Of a stretch of 64,000 bases of DNA, positions 20,058 through 28,296 are shown piece after piece. The notes below the pieces were generated by a model. It did no database searches, was not told where the DNA came from, and was given only the letters and a program-made list of their open reading frames with translations. Within the stretch, counting starts at the first letter, position 1, and each line of letters opens with the position of its first letter. A program made the position numbers and the translations under genes. Origin of the DNA: Bradyrhizobium yuanmingense (GTDB taxonomy: Bacteria; Pseudomonadota; Alphaproteobacteria; Rhizobiales; Xanthobacteraceae); contig NZ_FMAE01000005.1 in assembly GCF_900094575.1 (NCBI RefSeq), positions 248,001-312,000 on the forward strand. The letters run 5' to 3'.

Positions 20058-20645
20058 ATGCGGCAACGGGTGTTCGAGTCACGAAATGCGGTCCTGCGGC
20101 AGTTCGCCGCCACCTTGGCCGTCTCCTGCCTGCTCGTTCTGACCGGTGCTGGCGGCGCTTCCGCCCAGAGCGGTCCGCCGGGCCCCGAACAGGGCAAGGC
20201 GGCCGCCCAGCCCGCCGACGCCGCCAAGGACGCCGCCCAGAATCAGCGCCGCACCGACGAGTTCGCAGAAGCCGCCCAGGTCATCAACGGCCCGGCCGGC
20301 AATCCCGAATGCGTCTGGCTCGGCCGGCGCGTGGTGCGGCTGATGTGGCGGGACGACCTCGATACCGCATTCCGTCATCTCGACCTCTACGACCGCTTCG
20401 GCTGTCCCGGCGGCCACATCCAGGCCGCGTTCCGCTGCCTGACCCGTTTCGGCGGCCAGATCGACCCCAAGGTGGCCGAAACTCTGGATAGCCGCGTGCA
20501 CGCGTGCTGGATCAACCCGGCCGCCCAGCCGCAGCAGGCGGCGGCCGCGGCCGCCCAGCCGGCAGCGCCGGCCGCCAATGCGCAGCCGCAGCCGGCCGCG
20601 AGCCCCTCGCCTGCGGCAAGCCCGTCCCCCACGCCGGCGAAATAG
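20058..20645 (+). CDS. ndvD: NdvD-like protein of the beta-glucan locus
   Basis: This gene lies between divergent ndvC and co-directional ndvB, the position reported for ndvD of B. japonicum (about 26 kDa, one transmembrane domain, needed for cyclic beta-glucan synthesis). The ATG at 20058 has GGGGA just upstream and gives a signal-peptide-like segment (FAATLAVSCLLVLTGAGGASAQ). An in-frame start at 19914 would give 243 residues, closer to the published size. The middle has conserved Cys-containing stretches (NPECVWLGRRVVRLMWRDD; DRFGCPGGHIQAAFRCLTR). The tail is Ala/Gln/Pro-rich. Symbol inferred from context and size. Confidence 0.75.
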   Translation: MRQRVFESRNAVLRQFAATLAVSCLLVLTGAGGASAQSGPPGPEQGKAAAQPADAAKDAAQNQRRTDEFAEAAQVINGPAGNPECVWLGRRVVRLMWRDDLDTAFRHLDLYDRFGCPGGHIQAAFRCLTRFGGQIDPKVAETLDSRVHACWINPAAQPQQAAAAAAQPAAPAANAQPQPAASPSPAASPSPTPAK

Positions 20646-20876
20646 CCCAAGCCAAAATAGCTCCGGTCGTTTCAGCTGCCGTTCAGGAACGACCGGCCAT
20701 AGAGACGGTTGGCACTGCCGCGCGTCGTTCGAAAAGGCCATGCCCTCATAAGGACATGAGGCCATGACAGTTGTGAAACCGCGCGGCAGAGATATGCTCC
20801 CTTTGCCGCGGACTTGGTCGGATCTCGGGGTCGGATCCGCTTCCCTGCCACCTCAGCCCCTATTGGTTTAGCCGCG

Positions 20877-23540
20877 ATGCGCGTTGTCGCCGCCGTTCTG
20901 TTGCTCGTGTCTGCGCTCCACGCAGGCAGTTGGGGAGTCCTGCGCGACAGGGAACCTGCGCCGGACTTCAAGGGCCTGGTGCCGAGCCTGTCCTATACGC
21001 CGTTCGAACCGGGCCATGTCGTCGACCTCAAGGTCGACCCTGACAAGATTCGCGCGGACTTGAAGAAGCTGTCGACCCTCACGCGAGCTATACGGTCCTA
21101 CACCGCGACGGAAGGCAGCGAGCTGGTGCCGCCGATCGCGGCCGAGTTCGGCCTCAAGGTCACGGTCGGCGCGTGGATCGACAAGGACGAGGATCGCAAC
21201 GAGCGGGAGATCAAGGCCGCCATCGAGCTCGCCCGCAAGAACAGCAACGTGATCGGCATCGTGGTCGGCAACGAGGTGATCTACCGCGGCGAGATGAAGG
21301 TCGAGGACCTCATCAGCAAGATCAAGAAGGTCAAGAGCGCGGTCCGTGTTCCCGTGACGACGGGCGAGATCTGGAACATCTGGCGCGATTTTCCGGACCT
21401 CGCCTCCAGCGTCGACTTCATCGCCGCGCACGTGCTGCCCTATTGGGAAAACTTCCGTTCGGATCAGGCCGTCGACCAGGCCGTGGACCGCTACGACCTC
21501 CTGCGCAATCAGTTCCCGGGCAAGCGCATCGTGATCGCCGAGTTCGGCTGGCCGAGCGCAGGCTATAATTTGCGCAACGCAGATCCAGGTCCGTTCCAGC
21601 AGGCGCTGACCTTGCGCAACTTCGTCACCCGCGCCGAAGCGCTCGGCATGGACTACAACATCGTCGAAGCCCTCGATCGGCCCTGGAAATTCTTCGAAGG
21701 CGGCGTCGGTCCGTATTGGGGCGTCCTCAATGCCAGCGGCGAGCCGAAATTCGCCTGGACCGGCCCGGTCGAGAACCCCGATTATTGGAAGCTGATGGGC
21801 ATCGCGCTGCTGGTCGGCGTGCTGCTGTCGTTACCGATCCTGCGGATCGAGAAGGCGACCGCGAAGCAAGCCTTCCTGCTGTCGGCGACCGCCAACGGCG
21901 TCGGCGCCTGGGCCGCGACCGTGTTCGCCTATTGGAACGGCCACTACTTCCTGTTCGGCTCGGCTTTCGCGCTGACGCTCGGCATGATCCTCCTTGTTCC
22001 GCTGGTCCTCATCGCGATGGCGCGCATCGACGAGATCGCCGCGGTTGCCTTCGGCCGGCCGCCGCAGCGCCTGATCGCCAAGAACAAGCCGGTCGAGAAC
22101 GTGCCCGAGGATTACTGCCCCAAGGTCTCGATCCATATCCCCGCTTATTTCGAGCCCGTCGAGATGCTGAAGCAGACGCTGGATGCGCTGTCGCGGCTGA
22201 ACTACCCGAACTACGAATGCGTGGTCATCATCAACAACACGCCGGATCCCGCCTTCTGGCAGCCGATCCAGGACCATTGCCGCGCGCTCGGTGAACGCTT
22301 CAAGTTCATCAACGCCGAGAAGGTGCAGGGCTTCAAGGCCGGCGCGCTGCGGATCGCGATGGACCGCACCGCGGCGGATGCCGAGATCATCGGCATTCTC
22401 GATGCTGACTATGTCGTCGAGCCCGATTGGCTGAAGGACCTCGTGCCTGCTTTTGCCGACCCGCGCGTCGGCCTCGTGCAGGCGCCGCAGGAGCACCGCG
22501 ACGGCGATCTGTCGATCATGCACTACATCATGAACGGCGAATATGCCGGCTTCTTCGACATCGGCATGGTCCAGCGCAACGAGGCCAACGCCATCATCGT
22601 GCACGGCACGATGTGCCTGATCCGCCGCGCCGCGATGGACATGGCCGGCGGCTGGTCGAGCGACACGATCTGCGAGGACTCAGATCTCGGCCTTGCCATC
22701 CAAGAGCTCGGCTGGACCACCCACTACACCAACACCCGCTACGGCGCAGGCCTACTGCCGGACACCTATGAAGCCTTCAAGAAGCAGCGGCACCGCTGGG
22801 CCTATGGCGGCCTGCAGATCGTGAAGAAGCATTGGCGCCGCTTCCTGCCCGGCGCGAGCCGGCTGACGCCCGACCAGAAGCGCGAATATGGCCTCGGCTG
22901 GCTGAACTGGCTGGGCGCCGAAAGCCTCGGCGTGGTCGTGGCGCTGCTCAACCTCATCTGGGTGCCGATCGTCGCCTTCGCCGACATCGCCATTCCCGAC
23001 AAGATCCTGACGCTGCCGATTATCGGCGCGTTCATCGTCTCGCTGGTGCACTTCCTGTCGATGTACCGCGCCCGCGTCGCCATCAAGCCCGGCCAGATGC
23101 TGGGCGCCATGATCGCGGCGATGAGCGTGCAATGGACGGTGTCGCGCGCGGTGGCGCAGGGCCTGATCACCGAGCACATCGCCTTCGCCCGCACCTCCAA
23201 AGGCGGCCTGTCCCGCATGTCGATCGAGTTCCAGGCGTTCTGGGAAGCCGTGATCGGCACCCTGCTCCTGGTCGGCGCCGGCGTGCTGATCGCCACCAAC
23301 AGCTACAAGCAGATCACCGAGATCTACATCTTCGCCGGCGTTTTGGTGCTGCAGAGCCTGCCGTTCCTCGCCGCGGTCGCCATCGCCATCCTCGAGCTCA
23401 GCCGCATCAACTCGTTCCAGTTCTGGCGCGACAGCGCGATCCGCACCGCCGAGCTGATCGGCTTGCGCCCGGTCGCGCTGCCCCACCCGACCGGCACGCC
23501 GCAGCCGGTGCCGAGCGAGGTCCGGCGGGAGACGAACTGA
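20877..23540 (+). CDS. ndvB: Cyclic beta-(1-3)-glucan synthase NdvB (GH17 + GT2 fusion)
   Basis: An 887-residue inner-membrane protein that joins two catalytic units. Residues ~35-290 form a periplasmic GH17-type transglycosylase domain with glutamates in GNEVIYRGE (about 134) and IAEFGWPSAG (about 222). After transmembrane helices (about 300-390) a cytoplasmic GT2 glucosyltransferase carries DADYVVEPDW (about 509), the acidic CEDSDLG (about 600) and KQRHRW (QxxRW, about 637), followed by five or six more helices. In B. japonicum this type of protein polymerises glucose from UDP-glucose and cyclises the product. The ATG at 20877 was chosen over an upstream TTG because it starts a signal-anchor helix. 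Confidence 0.9.
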   Translation: MRVVAAVLLLVSALHAGSWGVLRDREPAPDFKGLVPSLSYTPFEPGHVVDLKVDPDKIRADLKKLSTLTRAIRSYTATEGSELVPPIAAEFGLKVTVGAWIDKDEDRNEREIKAAIELARKNSNVIGIVVGNEVIYRGEMKVEDLISKIKKVKSAVRVPVTTGEIWNIWRDFPDLASSVDFIAAHVLPYWENFRSDQAVDQAVDRYDLLRNQFPGKRIVIAEFGWPSAGYNLRNADPGPFQQALTLRNFVTRAEALGMDYNIVEALDRPWKFFEGGVGPYWGVLNASGEPKFAWTGPVENPDYWKLMGIALLVGVLLSLPILRIEKATAKQAFLLSATANGVGAWAATVFAYWNGHYFLFGSAFALTLGMILLVPLVLIAMARIDEIAAVAFGRPPQRLIAKNKPVENVPEDYCPKVSIHIPAYFEPVEMLKQTLDALSRLNYPNYECVVIINNTPDPAFWQPIQDHCRALGERFKFINAEKVQGFKAGALRIAMDRTAADAEIIGILDADYVVEPDWLKDLVPAFADPRVGLVQAPQEHRDGDLSIMHYIMNGEYAGFFDIGMVQRNEANAIIVHGTMCLIRRAAMDMAGGWSSDTICEDSDLGLAIQELGWTTHYTNTRYGAGLLPDTYEAFKKQRHRWAYGGLQIVKKHWRRFLPGASRLTPDQKREYGLGWLNWLGAESLGVVVALLNLIWVPIVAFADIAIPDKILTLPIIGAFIVSLVHFLSMYRARVAIKPGQMLGAMIAAMSVQWTVSRAVAQGLITEHIAFARTSKGGLSRMSIEFQAFWEAVIGTLLLVGAGVLIATNSYKQITEIYIFAGVLVLQSLPFLAAVAIAILELSRINSFQFWRDSAIRTAELIGLRPVALPHPTGTPQPVPSEVRRETN

Positions 23541-23855
23541 TCCTGCTCCACGCCGGTCTTCGGCCTCGTGCCTGGAATCACGCGGTCTCCGGCGTGGATG
23601 ACCGGCCGCCAATCGAGGTGAGAATTTTGGCCTAAGCGACGGATAGCCCAGGCAAATCCCCGATCCTGCCGCGATCTTCGGCAACCACCCGCACTATTGA
23701 CCTCCGCAGCCACTCCCCCTACACAGCGCGGGCCGAAGGCATGATCCGGAAACAGCCGGTTTTCCCCGCGACGCGATCTCTAGGCGAAGCGGCAAGACAT
23801 GCCTCTCGAATGTCCGAACACGATGGCGATCTCTTCGAGCCATCAGCGGCCATGG
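23541..23855. other. Intergenic gap between ndvB and tRNA-Lys
   Basis: No convincing coding frame. It contains a weak imperfect repeat (CCACGCCGG / CCGGCGTGG around 23550-23602) that might end ndvB transcription. The tRNA promoter presumably lies in the last ~60 bases, but no clear -35/-10 pair could be picked out. Confidence 0.4.
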
Positions 23856-23931
23856 GAGCGCGTAGCTCAGCCGGTAGAGCACGTGACTTTTAATCACGGG
23901 GTCCTGGGTTCGAGCCCCAGCGCGCTCACCA
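23856..23931 (+). tRNA. tRNA-Lys (anticodon UUU), CCA encoded
   Basis: A complete cloverleaf of 76 bases: acceptor GAGCGCG pairs with CGCGCTC, followed by A and encoded CCA. The D-arm is GCTC...GAGC, the anticodon arm CGTGA-CTTTTAA-TCACG has TTT as anticodon, and the T-arm is CTGGG-TTCGAGC-CCCAG. The last 29 bases are repeated exactly 1000 bases downstream. Confidence 0.97.
23903..23931 (+). repeat. Direct repeat copy 1 (tRNA-Lys 3' end, putative attL)
   Basis: The 29 bases from CCTGGGTTCGAGCCC to the terminal CACCA of tRNA-Lys recur without mismatch at 24903-24931. tRNA 3' ends are classical targets of tyrosine integrases, and such duplications mark the ends of integrated elements. This copy keeps the tRNA functional. 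Confidence 0.8.
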
Positions 23932-24024
23932 AGCTAATCAAGCACCTAGAGCCAAAATTCAGCCCTTCGAGTTGAGGGGATTTTTGGGGCCTGCACACAG
24001 TGTGCACACTCGCCGGGTGCAGCC

Positions 24025-24111
24025 ATGACCGCCATCGATATTGTCGGCTGGGTTCTCTTGGCAGTGGTTATGGTGCTAACCCTAGGCTTTGCGAAGAAGC
24101 CGCCAACGTGA
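24025..24111 (+). CDS. Possible 28-residue membrane microprotein
   Basis: ATG at 24025, stop at 24109. The product begins MTAIDIVGWVLLAVVMVLT, a single hydrophobic helix, and ends in a basic FAKKPPT. No strong Shine-Dalgarno is present, so it is kept only as a candidate. It would be inside the tRNA-flanked segment. Confidence 0.35.
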   Translation: MTAIDIVGWVLLAVVMVLTLGFAKKPPT

Positions 24112-24174
24112 GCCGTGCCATTCACAGCGGGTTCATACGTGCTGAGGCACGCTGCGCCCCATGGAGATTCTCAG

Positions 24175-24570
24175 ATGATCGTTTCCGTGCTCGCCGCAGC
24201 ATTACTTATGGGCCCGCCCGTGCCGGGGCTGGTTCAGCCACCCATCCAGCAGGTCCAGTATGGTGTGCCAAGACACCCGCCTCCATGCGGCCACGGTTGG
24301 GATCTGAGCGCCCGAGACGGCATGTGTTATCCGAACGGAGCCCTCCCTCCTCAAGAACAGGCTGCGCGGCAGTACTATCATCGCGGCGGCGGAGGTTACG
24401 GTGGAGGCTACGGTAGACATCCCGTCCGATGCGGCCACGGCGCCGACGTCGATATTCGAGACGGTCGGTGCTACCCCAACGGCACGGTGCCGCCACAGTT
24501 TCAGCAGGGCCGGCAGGGATATTACGGTTATGGCGACTATTATCACCGCCCAAGGCGCCATTACTATTAA
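24175..24570 (+). CDS. Secreted protein with two CGHG...CYPNG repeats
   Basis: A 131-residue protein. ATG at 24175 with GGAG at 24163-24166. The N-terminus (MIVSVLAAALLMGPPVPGLV) is a likely signal peptide. Two copies of a motif follow: CGHGWDLSARDGMCYPNGALPP (quoted in parts: CGHGWDLSARDG, MCYPNGALPP) and CGHGADVDIRDG, RCYPNGTVPP. They are separated by a Tyr/Gly/His-rich spacer, and the tail is Tyr/Arg/His-rich. A related protein with three copies is encoded at 36621-37040. Each repeat has two cysteines that may pair in the periplasm. Function unknown. It lies inside the segment bounded by the tRNA-Lys repeats. Confidence 0.7.
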   Translation: MIVSVLAAALLMGPPVPGLVQPPIQQVQYGVPRHPPPCGHGWDLSARDGMCYPNGALPPQEQAARQYYHRGGGGYGGGYGRHPVRCGHGADVDIRDGRCYPNGTVPPQFQQGRQGYYGYGDYYHRPRRHYY

Positions 24571-24580
24571 GCTATCAAAG

Positions 24581-24604
24581 GCCCGCCAGCGCGAACCGGC
24601 GGGC
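24581..24604 (+). terminator. Hairpin after the CYPNG-repeat gene
   Basis: GCCCGCC (24581-24587) pairs with GGCGGGC (24598-24604) around a 10-base loop, starting 10 bases after the stop codon. It lacks a clear T-run, so efficiency is uncertain. Confidence 0.45.
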
Positions 24605-24760
24605 TCCTGTCACAAGCCTGTGGCATGTCCGTTGCACAGTCGAAGCCAACTGGGATTTCAGCGCTCAGTTTGAGAATGACACGCTGCCGGGACATGTATT
24701 TCGAGCCCGGCAGCGTTCGATTTCGAGACTCGTGAGACAACCGCTATGGCATGAGCAGAA

Positions 24761-24868
24761 TCAAGCGCACGGGCACATTTCCGGAGGCTGCTGCTTCGCC
24801 TCCTCCGGATCATCGTCCTCAGCGTCGCTGTCGTCCTGCTCCATGTCGGTGAAATAGTCGCCTCGCAT
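24761..24868 (-). CDS. Possible small acidic protein (35 aa)
   Basis: A minus-strand frame starting MRGDYFTDMEQDDSDAEDDD and ending in PPEMCPCA. It is strikingly acidic with a C-terminal CPC. AAGAG precedes the ATG by few bases. Too short to be sure; retained because its composition is not random for this GC-rich DNA. Confidence 0.35.
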   Translation of the reverse strand: MRGDYFTDMEQDDSDAEDDDPEEAKQQPPEMCPCA

Positions 24869-24902
24869 GCTCTTGGTTCATTGCCCGATCCAGGCTCCCG
24901 GC

Positions 24903-24931
24903 CCTGGGTTCGAGCCCCAGCGCGCTCACCA
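24903..24931 (+). repeat. Direct repeat copy 2 (tRNA-Lys 3' end fragment, putative attR)
   Basis: An exact 29-base copy of the tRNA-Lys 3' end including CCA. The preceding bases do not form the rest of a tRNA, so this is a fragment, as left by site-specific integration and later loss of the element's core. Confidence 0.8.
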
Positions 24932-25121
24932 ATAAAATCAAGTCGCAAAAATCGAAATGCCGTCCGGCTCAGCAGGTGGGCAGGAACAAAGGTCACCCGT
25001 TCCAGCTTGAGTCTCGCTGGCTCGTCGGCCGAGTTGGCGGAGGCGGCGCCGACCAGCCGGCACTATGTTTTCTGCGCATGGGTCCTCATGTCGTGGACGA
25101 AGAGCGCGACTGGAGGGAGAC

Positions 25122-25469
25122 TTGCGGGTTCTTGTAGCCGAAGACGAAGACCTGATCCGGGACGTGGTGGTCGACATCCTGGAGACTCACGGGCACGAGG
25201 TGATGGAAGCTGATAGCGGCGAGCGCGCGCTCGAGCTCTGTGCCGAAGCCACACCCGATCTCTTGTTCACCGACATCAGGTTGGCGGGCTCGCTGACGGG
25301 CTGGGATGTCGCCATCCAGTGCAGGCAATCCAATCCGCGCATGCCTGTGATCTACGCCACCGGCTACACGCACGCCGCTCCGCGTCCGGTGTCCGGCAGC
25401 ATCATGCTCCAGAAGCCGTTCGGGCTTGAACGCCTCTTGGAAGCGATGCAGTCGCTCGCGGGCGATTAG
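25122..25469 (+). CDS. Single-domain response regulator
   Basis: A 115-residue receiver domain without output domain. TTG at 25122 follows a strong GGAGGGAG (25112-25119), so this start is preferred over an upstream in-frame one. Residues fit the receiver fold: acidic pocket EDED (7-10), phosphoacceptor D51 in LLFTDIRLAG, T80 in YATGYT and K98 in LQKPF. Such CheY/DivK/Sdr-type proteins relay or compete for phosphoryl groups with a histidine kinase; none is adjacent. The first helix sequence (LIRDVVVDILETHGHEV) is typical of rhizobial receivers. Confidence 0.9.
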   Translation: MRVLVAEDEDLIRDVVVDILETHGHEVMEADSGERALELCAEATPDLLFTDIRLAGSLTGWDVAIQCRQSNPRMPVIYATGYTHAAPRPVSGSIMLQKPFGLERLLEAMQSLAGD

Positions 25470-25564
25470 CTGCAGCCAGCCGCGGTCAATGCTCCGCAGA
25501 CTGACAATTGTCAGTCGTTCGACTCCACACAGGAACGAAGGGCCTTCCGCACGCTTTGGCAGGA

Positions 25565-25777
25565 ATGCCAAATGTCTCGCCCGGGATGGTCAGGCCGCTG
25601 CGGCTCGCTCTGCTGTATGGGCACCTGATCGCGCGGGGCGCGCAGCTGTATCATCCGGGCGGCTCGCAGCCGGTGTGCAGCCTGTCATTGGCCAAGCAAA
25701 TGGTCGAGGCGGGTTTGCTCTGCGCAAATGGCGAGAGCTTCGAGCTGACGCAGGAAGGCCGGAGCTTCGCCGGTTGA
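25565..25777 (+). CDS. Small hypothetical protein, possible winged-helix-like end
   Basis: About 70 residues from the ATG at 25565 (alternatives: 25508, 25586). The C-terminal part LAKQMVEAGLLCANGESFELTQEGRSFAG has the look of a helix followed by a beta-hairpin wing, as in small winged-helix proteins where LTxxGR is common. Nothing else could be recognised. It follows the response regulator by ~95 bases. Confidence 0.45.
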   Translation: MPNVSPGMVRPLRLALLYGHLIARGAQLYHPGGSQPVCSLSLAKQMVEAGLLCANGESFELTQEGRSFAG

Positions 25778-25959
25778 TGCGCACCGCATCATTGGCTTCC
25801 CCATGAACTCAACAACCGCTGGCGCGTGACCACGGTCGTGAAGTCAAGCGAGGCGTTCCAAGCAGCCCGCCCGCCGGATCTGACAATCTACGGTGACAGT
25901 GCACTCAACTGTGAACGAAAACTCGGCCAGTTGCCACTTTTTCCCGAAACGATTCACAT

Positions 25960-26244
25960 ATGCGAATGAAGCTACAAAGAAGAATGCCCCTTCCTGAGAG
26001 GTGCTGGGCAAATCGGGAGCATGCTTCATTGACTGACGAGGTTCCGTCGCAAAGCCGATTTTTCATTCGCATGGGCGGCAAGGGTTGGATGGTCTACGAT
26101 CGAGAACGCAGGGGCCCAGCACTGATCGGGACCGATATGGCGGCCAATCTGACCAAGGAGCGAGCTGAACAATTGCTACTTCTGCTGATGCCCTCACGCG
26201 CGGAGAGGTCGCGTGCGGCGAACGATGGTGGTCCGCCAGCGTGA
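25960..26244 (+). CDS. Small conserved hypothetical protein (94 aa)
   Basis: A 94-residue protein. Its core RFFIRMGGKGWMVYDRERRG, followed by a helix NLTKERAEQLLLLL, is a pattern I associate with a widespread small Bradyrhizobium protein of unknown function (beta-strand pair then helix). ATG at 25960; ATG at 25966 is possible. No Shine-Dalgarno stands out. Confidence 0.6.
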   Translation: MRMKLQRRMPLPERCWANREHASLTDEVPSQSRFFIRMGGKGWMVYDRERRGPALIGTDMAANLTKERAEQLLLLLMPSRAERSRAANDGGPPA

Positions 26245-26649
26245 ACCGGTAGGCCCCAATGGTTGCGGCCTCCTTTCTCGGGCGCCGCATTCGAACGTGT
26301 TCACCGGCCGCCGTTCGCGTTGCCGTCGGGGCTGGTTCTGGCCTAGACCTCGAAAATTTAATGCTGGACGGTATCTTTTGAGACACCCAGCTCGAATGTT
26401 TGAGCAGACGATATCACCCGGCGTGCCACGCTGAGTGGTGCGTCGGGCGGCCTCGGTGTGTCCGCAGCCAGCCCCGGGACGCCCGGGGCCGTTCCTTTGG
26501 ATTCACGTTTGTTGATGCAGGAACGTCCCTCCAGGACGAACATGTCGTTACCGGGGCTGGCAAGTTTCATCTCGGATCTATCGTAACCCGGTAGGGCCGC
26601 TGTTCCAGAGCGGCGGCCCTTGTTCTGAAGCGTGAACCGGGGGCCGCGC
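26245..26649. other. Gap without a convincing gene
   Basis: 405 bases with no frame that looks coding. One hairpin is present: AGGGCCGC (26593-26600) pairs with GCGGCCCT (26613-26620). It lies close to the 3' end of the minus-strand gene at 26650, so it might end that gene's transcript. Composition is less GC-rich than the core genes. Confidence 0.4.
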
Positions 26650-26862
26650 CTAGCGCCTCTTTGGCCGATCGGTTTCTGCTGATCGCGATTTAGGGTTGCC
26701 ACCCTTGCGAATTGTCGGGGGCGGCTTGCCCGCGTGACTATGCCTCTCTTGCATTTGCTCGGCTGCGACTACGCGCGAGCGCAGATCTTCCAATGCGGAA
26801 AGCCCAGAAGCAAGCTCATCGAAACGCTGCTTCAGAACAGCGGTGTGATCGAAAGTGCCCAT
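26650..26862 (-). CDS. Small hypothetical protein (70 aa)
   Basis: A 70-residue protein starting MGTFDHTAVLKQRFDELASG, with an amphipathic N-terminal helix (residues 8-45) and a basic Lys/Arg/Pro tail. A strong GGAGGGGG sits just upstream of the ATG on the minus strand, supporting translation. No known family. Confidence 0.6.
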   Translation of the reverse strand: MGTFDHTAVLKQRFDELASGLSALEDLRSRVVAAEQMQERHSHAGKPPPTIRKGGNPKSRSAETDRPKRR

Positions 26863-27229
26863 GTACCCCCTCCGTCAACGAGCCGACCGAAAAGTGGGAA
26901 AATCATGCAATCGAGGAATGCAGAGGCATGGAGTCAGTTCCTTTGAAGAGTGCTGCGCCGTTGTCGCAGTTCGTGCGATGCGACTCGGCTCCTCCATCCG
27001 CGAACGCTCAGAGGCAGGCGCCACGGCCACGATCGCAAATCGCGCCTAGCGCCAATGACGGCCCCGACCGTGGGGGGCTTTTGGGGTGTGAGGCCGGGGC
27101 CGCTGGAGGTGCTTGGACCTTTGGGGAAGGCCAAAGCCACCGAAGACTAGGAAAAATCGGCAATCGCTTCTGCTCGCTTTCGCACATTGCTTGTACGTTT
27201 TGTTTGCGCAGAACGAAGCCAATTGCCAA
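26863..27229. other. Gap without a convincing gene
   Basis: 367 bases. One inverted repeat (CGGCCCCG near 27058 with CGGGGCCG near 27100) with a long G-rich loop is the only structure seen. The open frame covering this stretch reads into the next entry but its upstream part has no protein-like character. Confidence 0.35.
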
Positions 27230-27422
27230 TGAAGGACTATCTGGCGCAGATCGAGAAACTTGCAAAGATGCGGCCGAACGCGCCCTGATCCGCGACTTGG
27301 CTACCGATCCAGCCAAGCGCGAAGTGTTCGACAGGCTCGCAAGCCACCTCACGGTCCTTGCTGACCAAGTGGAAATGGCGATGGTTGAGCGGAAGGCCGG
27401 GACCGACCCGTTTCGGCCTTAG
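27230..27422 (+). pseudogene. Small protein gene broken by a 1-base frameshift
   Basis: Frame 1 from the ATG at 27230 gives MKDYLAQIEKL and then soon a stop. Reading shifts by one base after about codon 11, and the second frame then continues KDAAERALIRDLATDPAKR and on to VLADQVEMAMVERKAG with a stop at 27422. Joined, these make a ~63-residue helical protein of a type frequent in Bradyrhizobium. A single missing base near 27262 explains the break. It could be a real lesion or an assembly error. Confidence 0.55.
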
Positions 27423-27629
27423 AAGCACGCCGCGGATCCGGTGCCCGATCCGCGCAGACATGGCCCAGTGATTTTGTGGCTCCAGGCTTCGAAGCAGCAG
27501 TGGTGGTCGATATGCTGAGCGGAGCTGCGGAGATGCTGATGCACCGCCAATCCAGATCAGCATGGGAACGTTTCGATCGGCATTGAGTCCTACAGGCGCA
27601 ATCCATCCCGTTTCCTCGTGGATCGAACG

Positions 27630-27788
27630 ATGGAAAAAGCACTCGCCTATGCCATCTCGGCGGCCCTTGTGGGCTTCGGTCTTTTGATCTTTTTCGCCGG
27701 TCTGTCTTCCAGCTCGCCCGCCTTATGGACGATCGTCGCGCTGGTCCCGATCACGATCGGGATCGTGAGCGCCTTTGGTCCTGTGTGA
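27630..27788 (+). CDS. Small two-helix membrane protein (52 aa)
   Basis: ATG at 27630. The 52-residue product has two hydrophobic helices (residues ~6-26, LAYAISAALVGFGLLIFFAG, and ~33-52) joined by a short Ser-rich turn. No clear Shine-Dalgarno, but the composition is very membrane-like and similar proteins are familiar from Bradyrhizobium. Function unknown. Confidence 0.6.
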   Translation: MEKALAYAISAALVGFGLLIFFAGLSSSSPALWTIVALVPITIGIVSAFGPV

Positions 27789-27905
27789 CTTGATGTGGAA
27801 ACCAGGGCTTTAGGTCAGCCCGTCTGTATTTTTCGAATCGGCAGCCCGTGTTCGCTCTCTCGGAGCTTCCAACCGCTGGTGACCCGCGTGAGCCATTTCG
27901 TCTCG

Positions 27906-28046
27906 ATGCTTCTGCTTGCGACGGCCCTGGTCCTGACGTTGTGCTTCGGAGTGGCGGCCTGGCGCCTCTCGGCAGACAAAGAGGCCGACATCACCGCCAC
28001 GATTTCCCATCAGGAATACGGTTGGAGGCCAAGGCCCAGCAACTGA
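27906..28046 (+). CDS. Possible small single-pass membrane protein (46 aa)
   Basis: From the ATG at 27906 the product starts MLLLATALVLTLCFGVAAW, one membrane helix, followed by a polar tail. The frame is open upstream to 27795, so the start is not certain. Weak evidence beyond hydrophobicity. Confidence 0.35.
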   Translation: MLLLATALVLTLCFGVAAWRLSADKEADITATISHQEYGWRPRPSN

Positions 28047-28112
28047 AACTTTGACAAACCCGCTGACATCGCGCCGGAAACGTGTAGGATTCCCCAAAAC
28101 CGGAGGAACGGC

Positions 28113-28283
28113 ATGTTTGAAATCAACGGTTTCGACACGGCGGGCGTCGTCAATCTCAAGCGGTCCTCACTCGCCGCGGCCCTCAAAAAGGCCAGGGAGC
28201 TGGTCGAGGACGGATGCTGGGACGTTCAGGTCGTTGATCCCACAGGCCGGGTCTATACCTCGTTCGAGGAGGAAGCGGCCTAG
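28113..28283 (+). CDS. Small conserved hypothetical protein (56 aa)
   Basis: ATG at 28113 behind CGGAGGA (28101-28107). The 56-residue product starts MFEINGFDTAGVVNLKRSS, then an amphipathic helix (AAALKKARELVEDG) and a strand pair WDVQVVDPTGRVYTSF. The helix-then-hairpin pattern with CWDVQVxDPxGRxY is seen in several short rhizobial proteins. Function unknown, but the gene looks genuine. Confidence 0.68.
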   Translation: MFEINGFDTAGVVNLKRSSLAAALKKARELVEDGCWDVQVVDPTGRVYTSFEEEAA

Positions 28284-28296
28284 CCAGAACGCGTCC

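Noticed and set aside
23992..24006. TGCACAC-A-GTGTGCA palindrome after tRNA-Lys
   Set aside because: Perfect but short and not near a convincing promoter; it could be part of an old integration site, too weak to claim.
24904..24931. Second full tRNA-Lys at 24.9 kb
   Set aside because: Only the 3' 29 bases are present; upstream sequence cannot form D- and anticodon arms.
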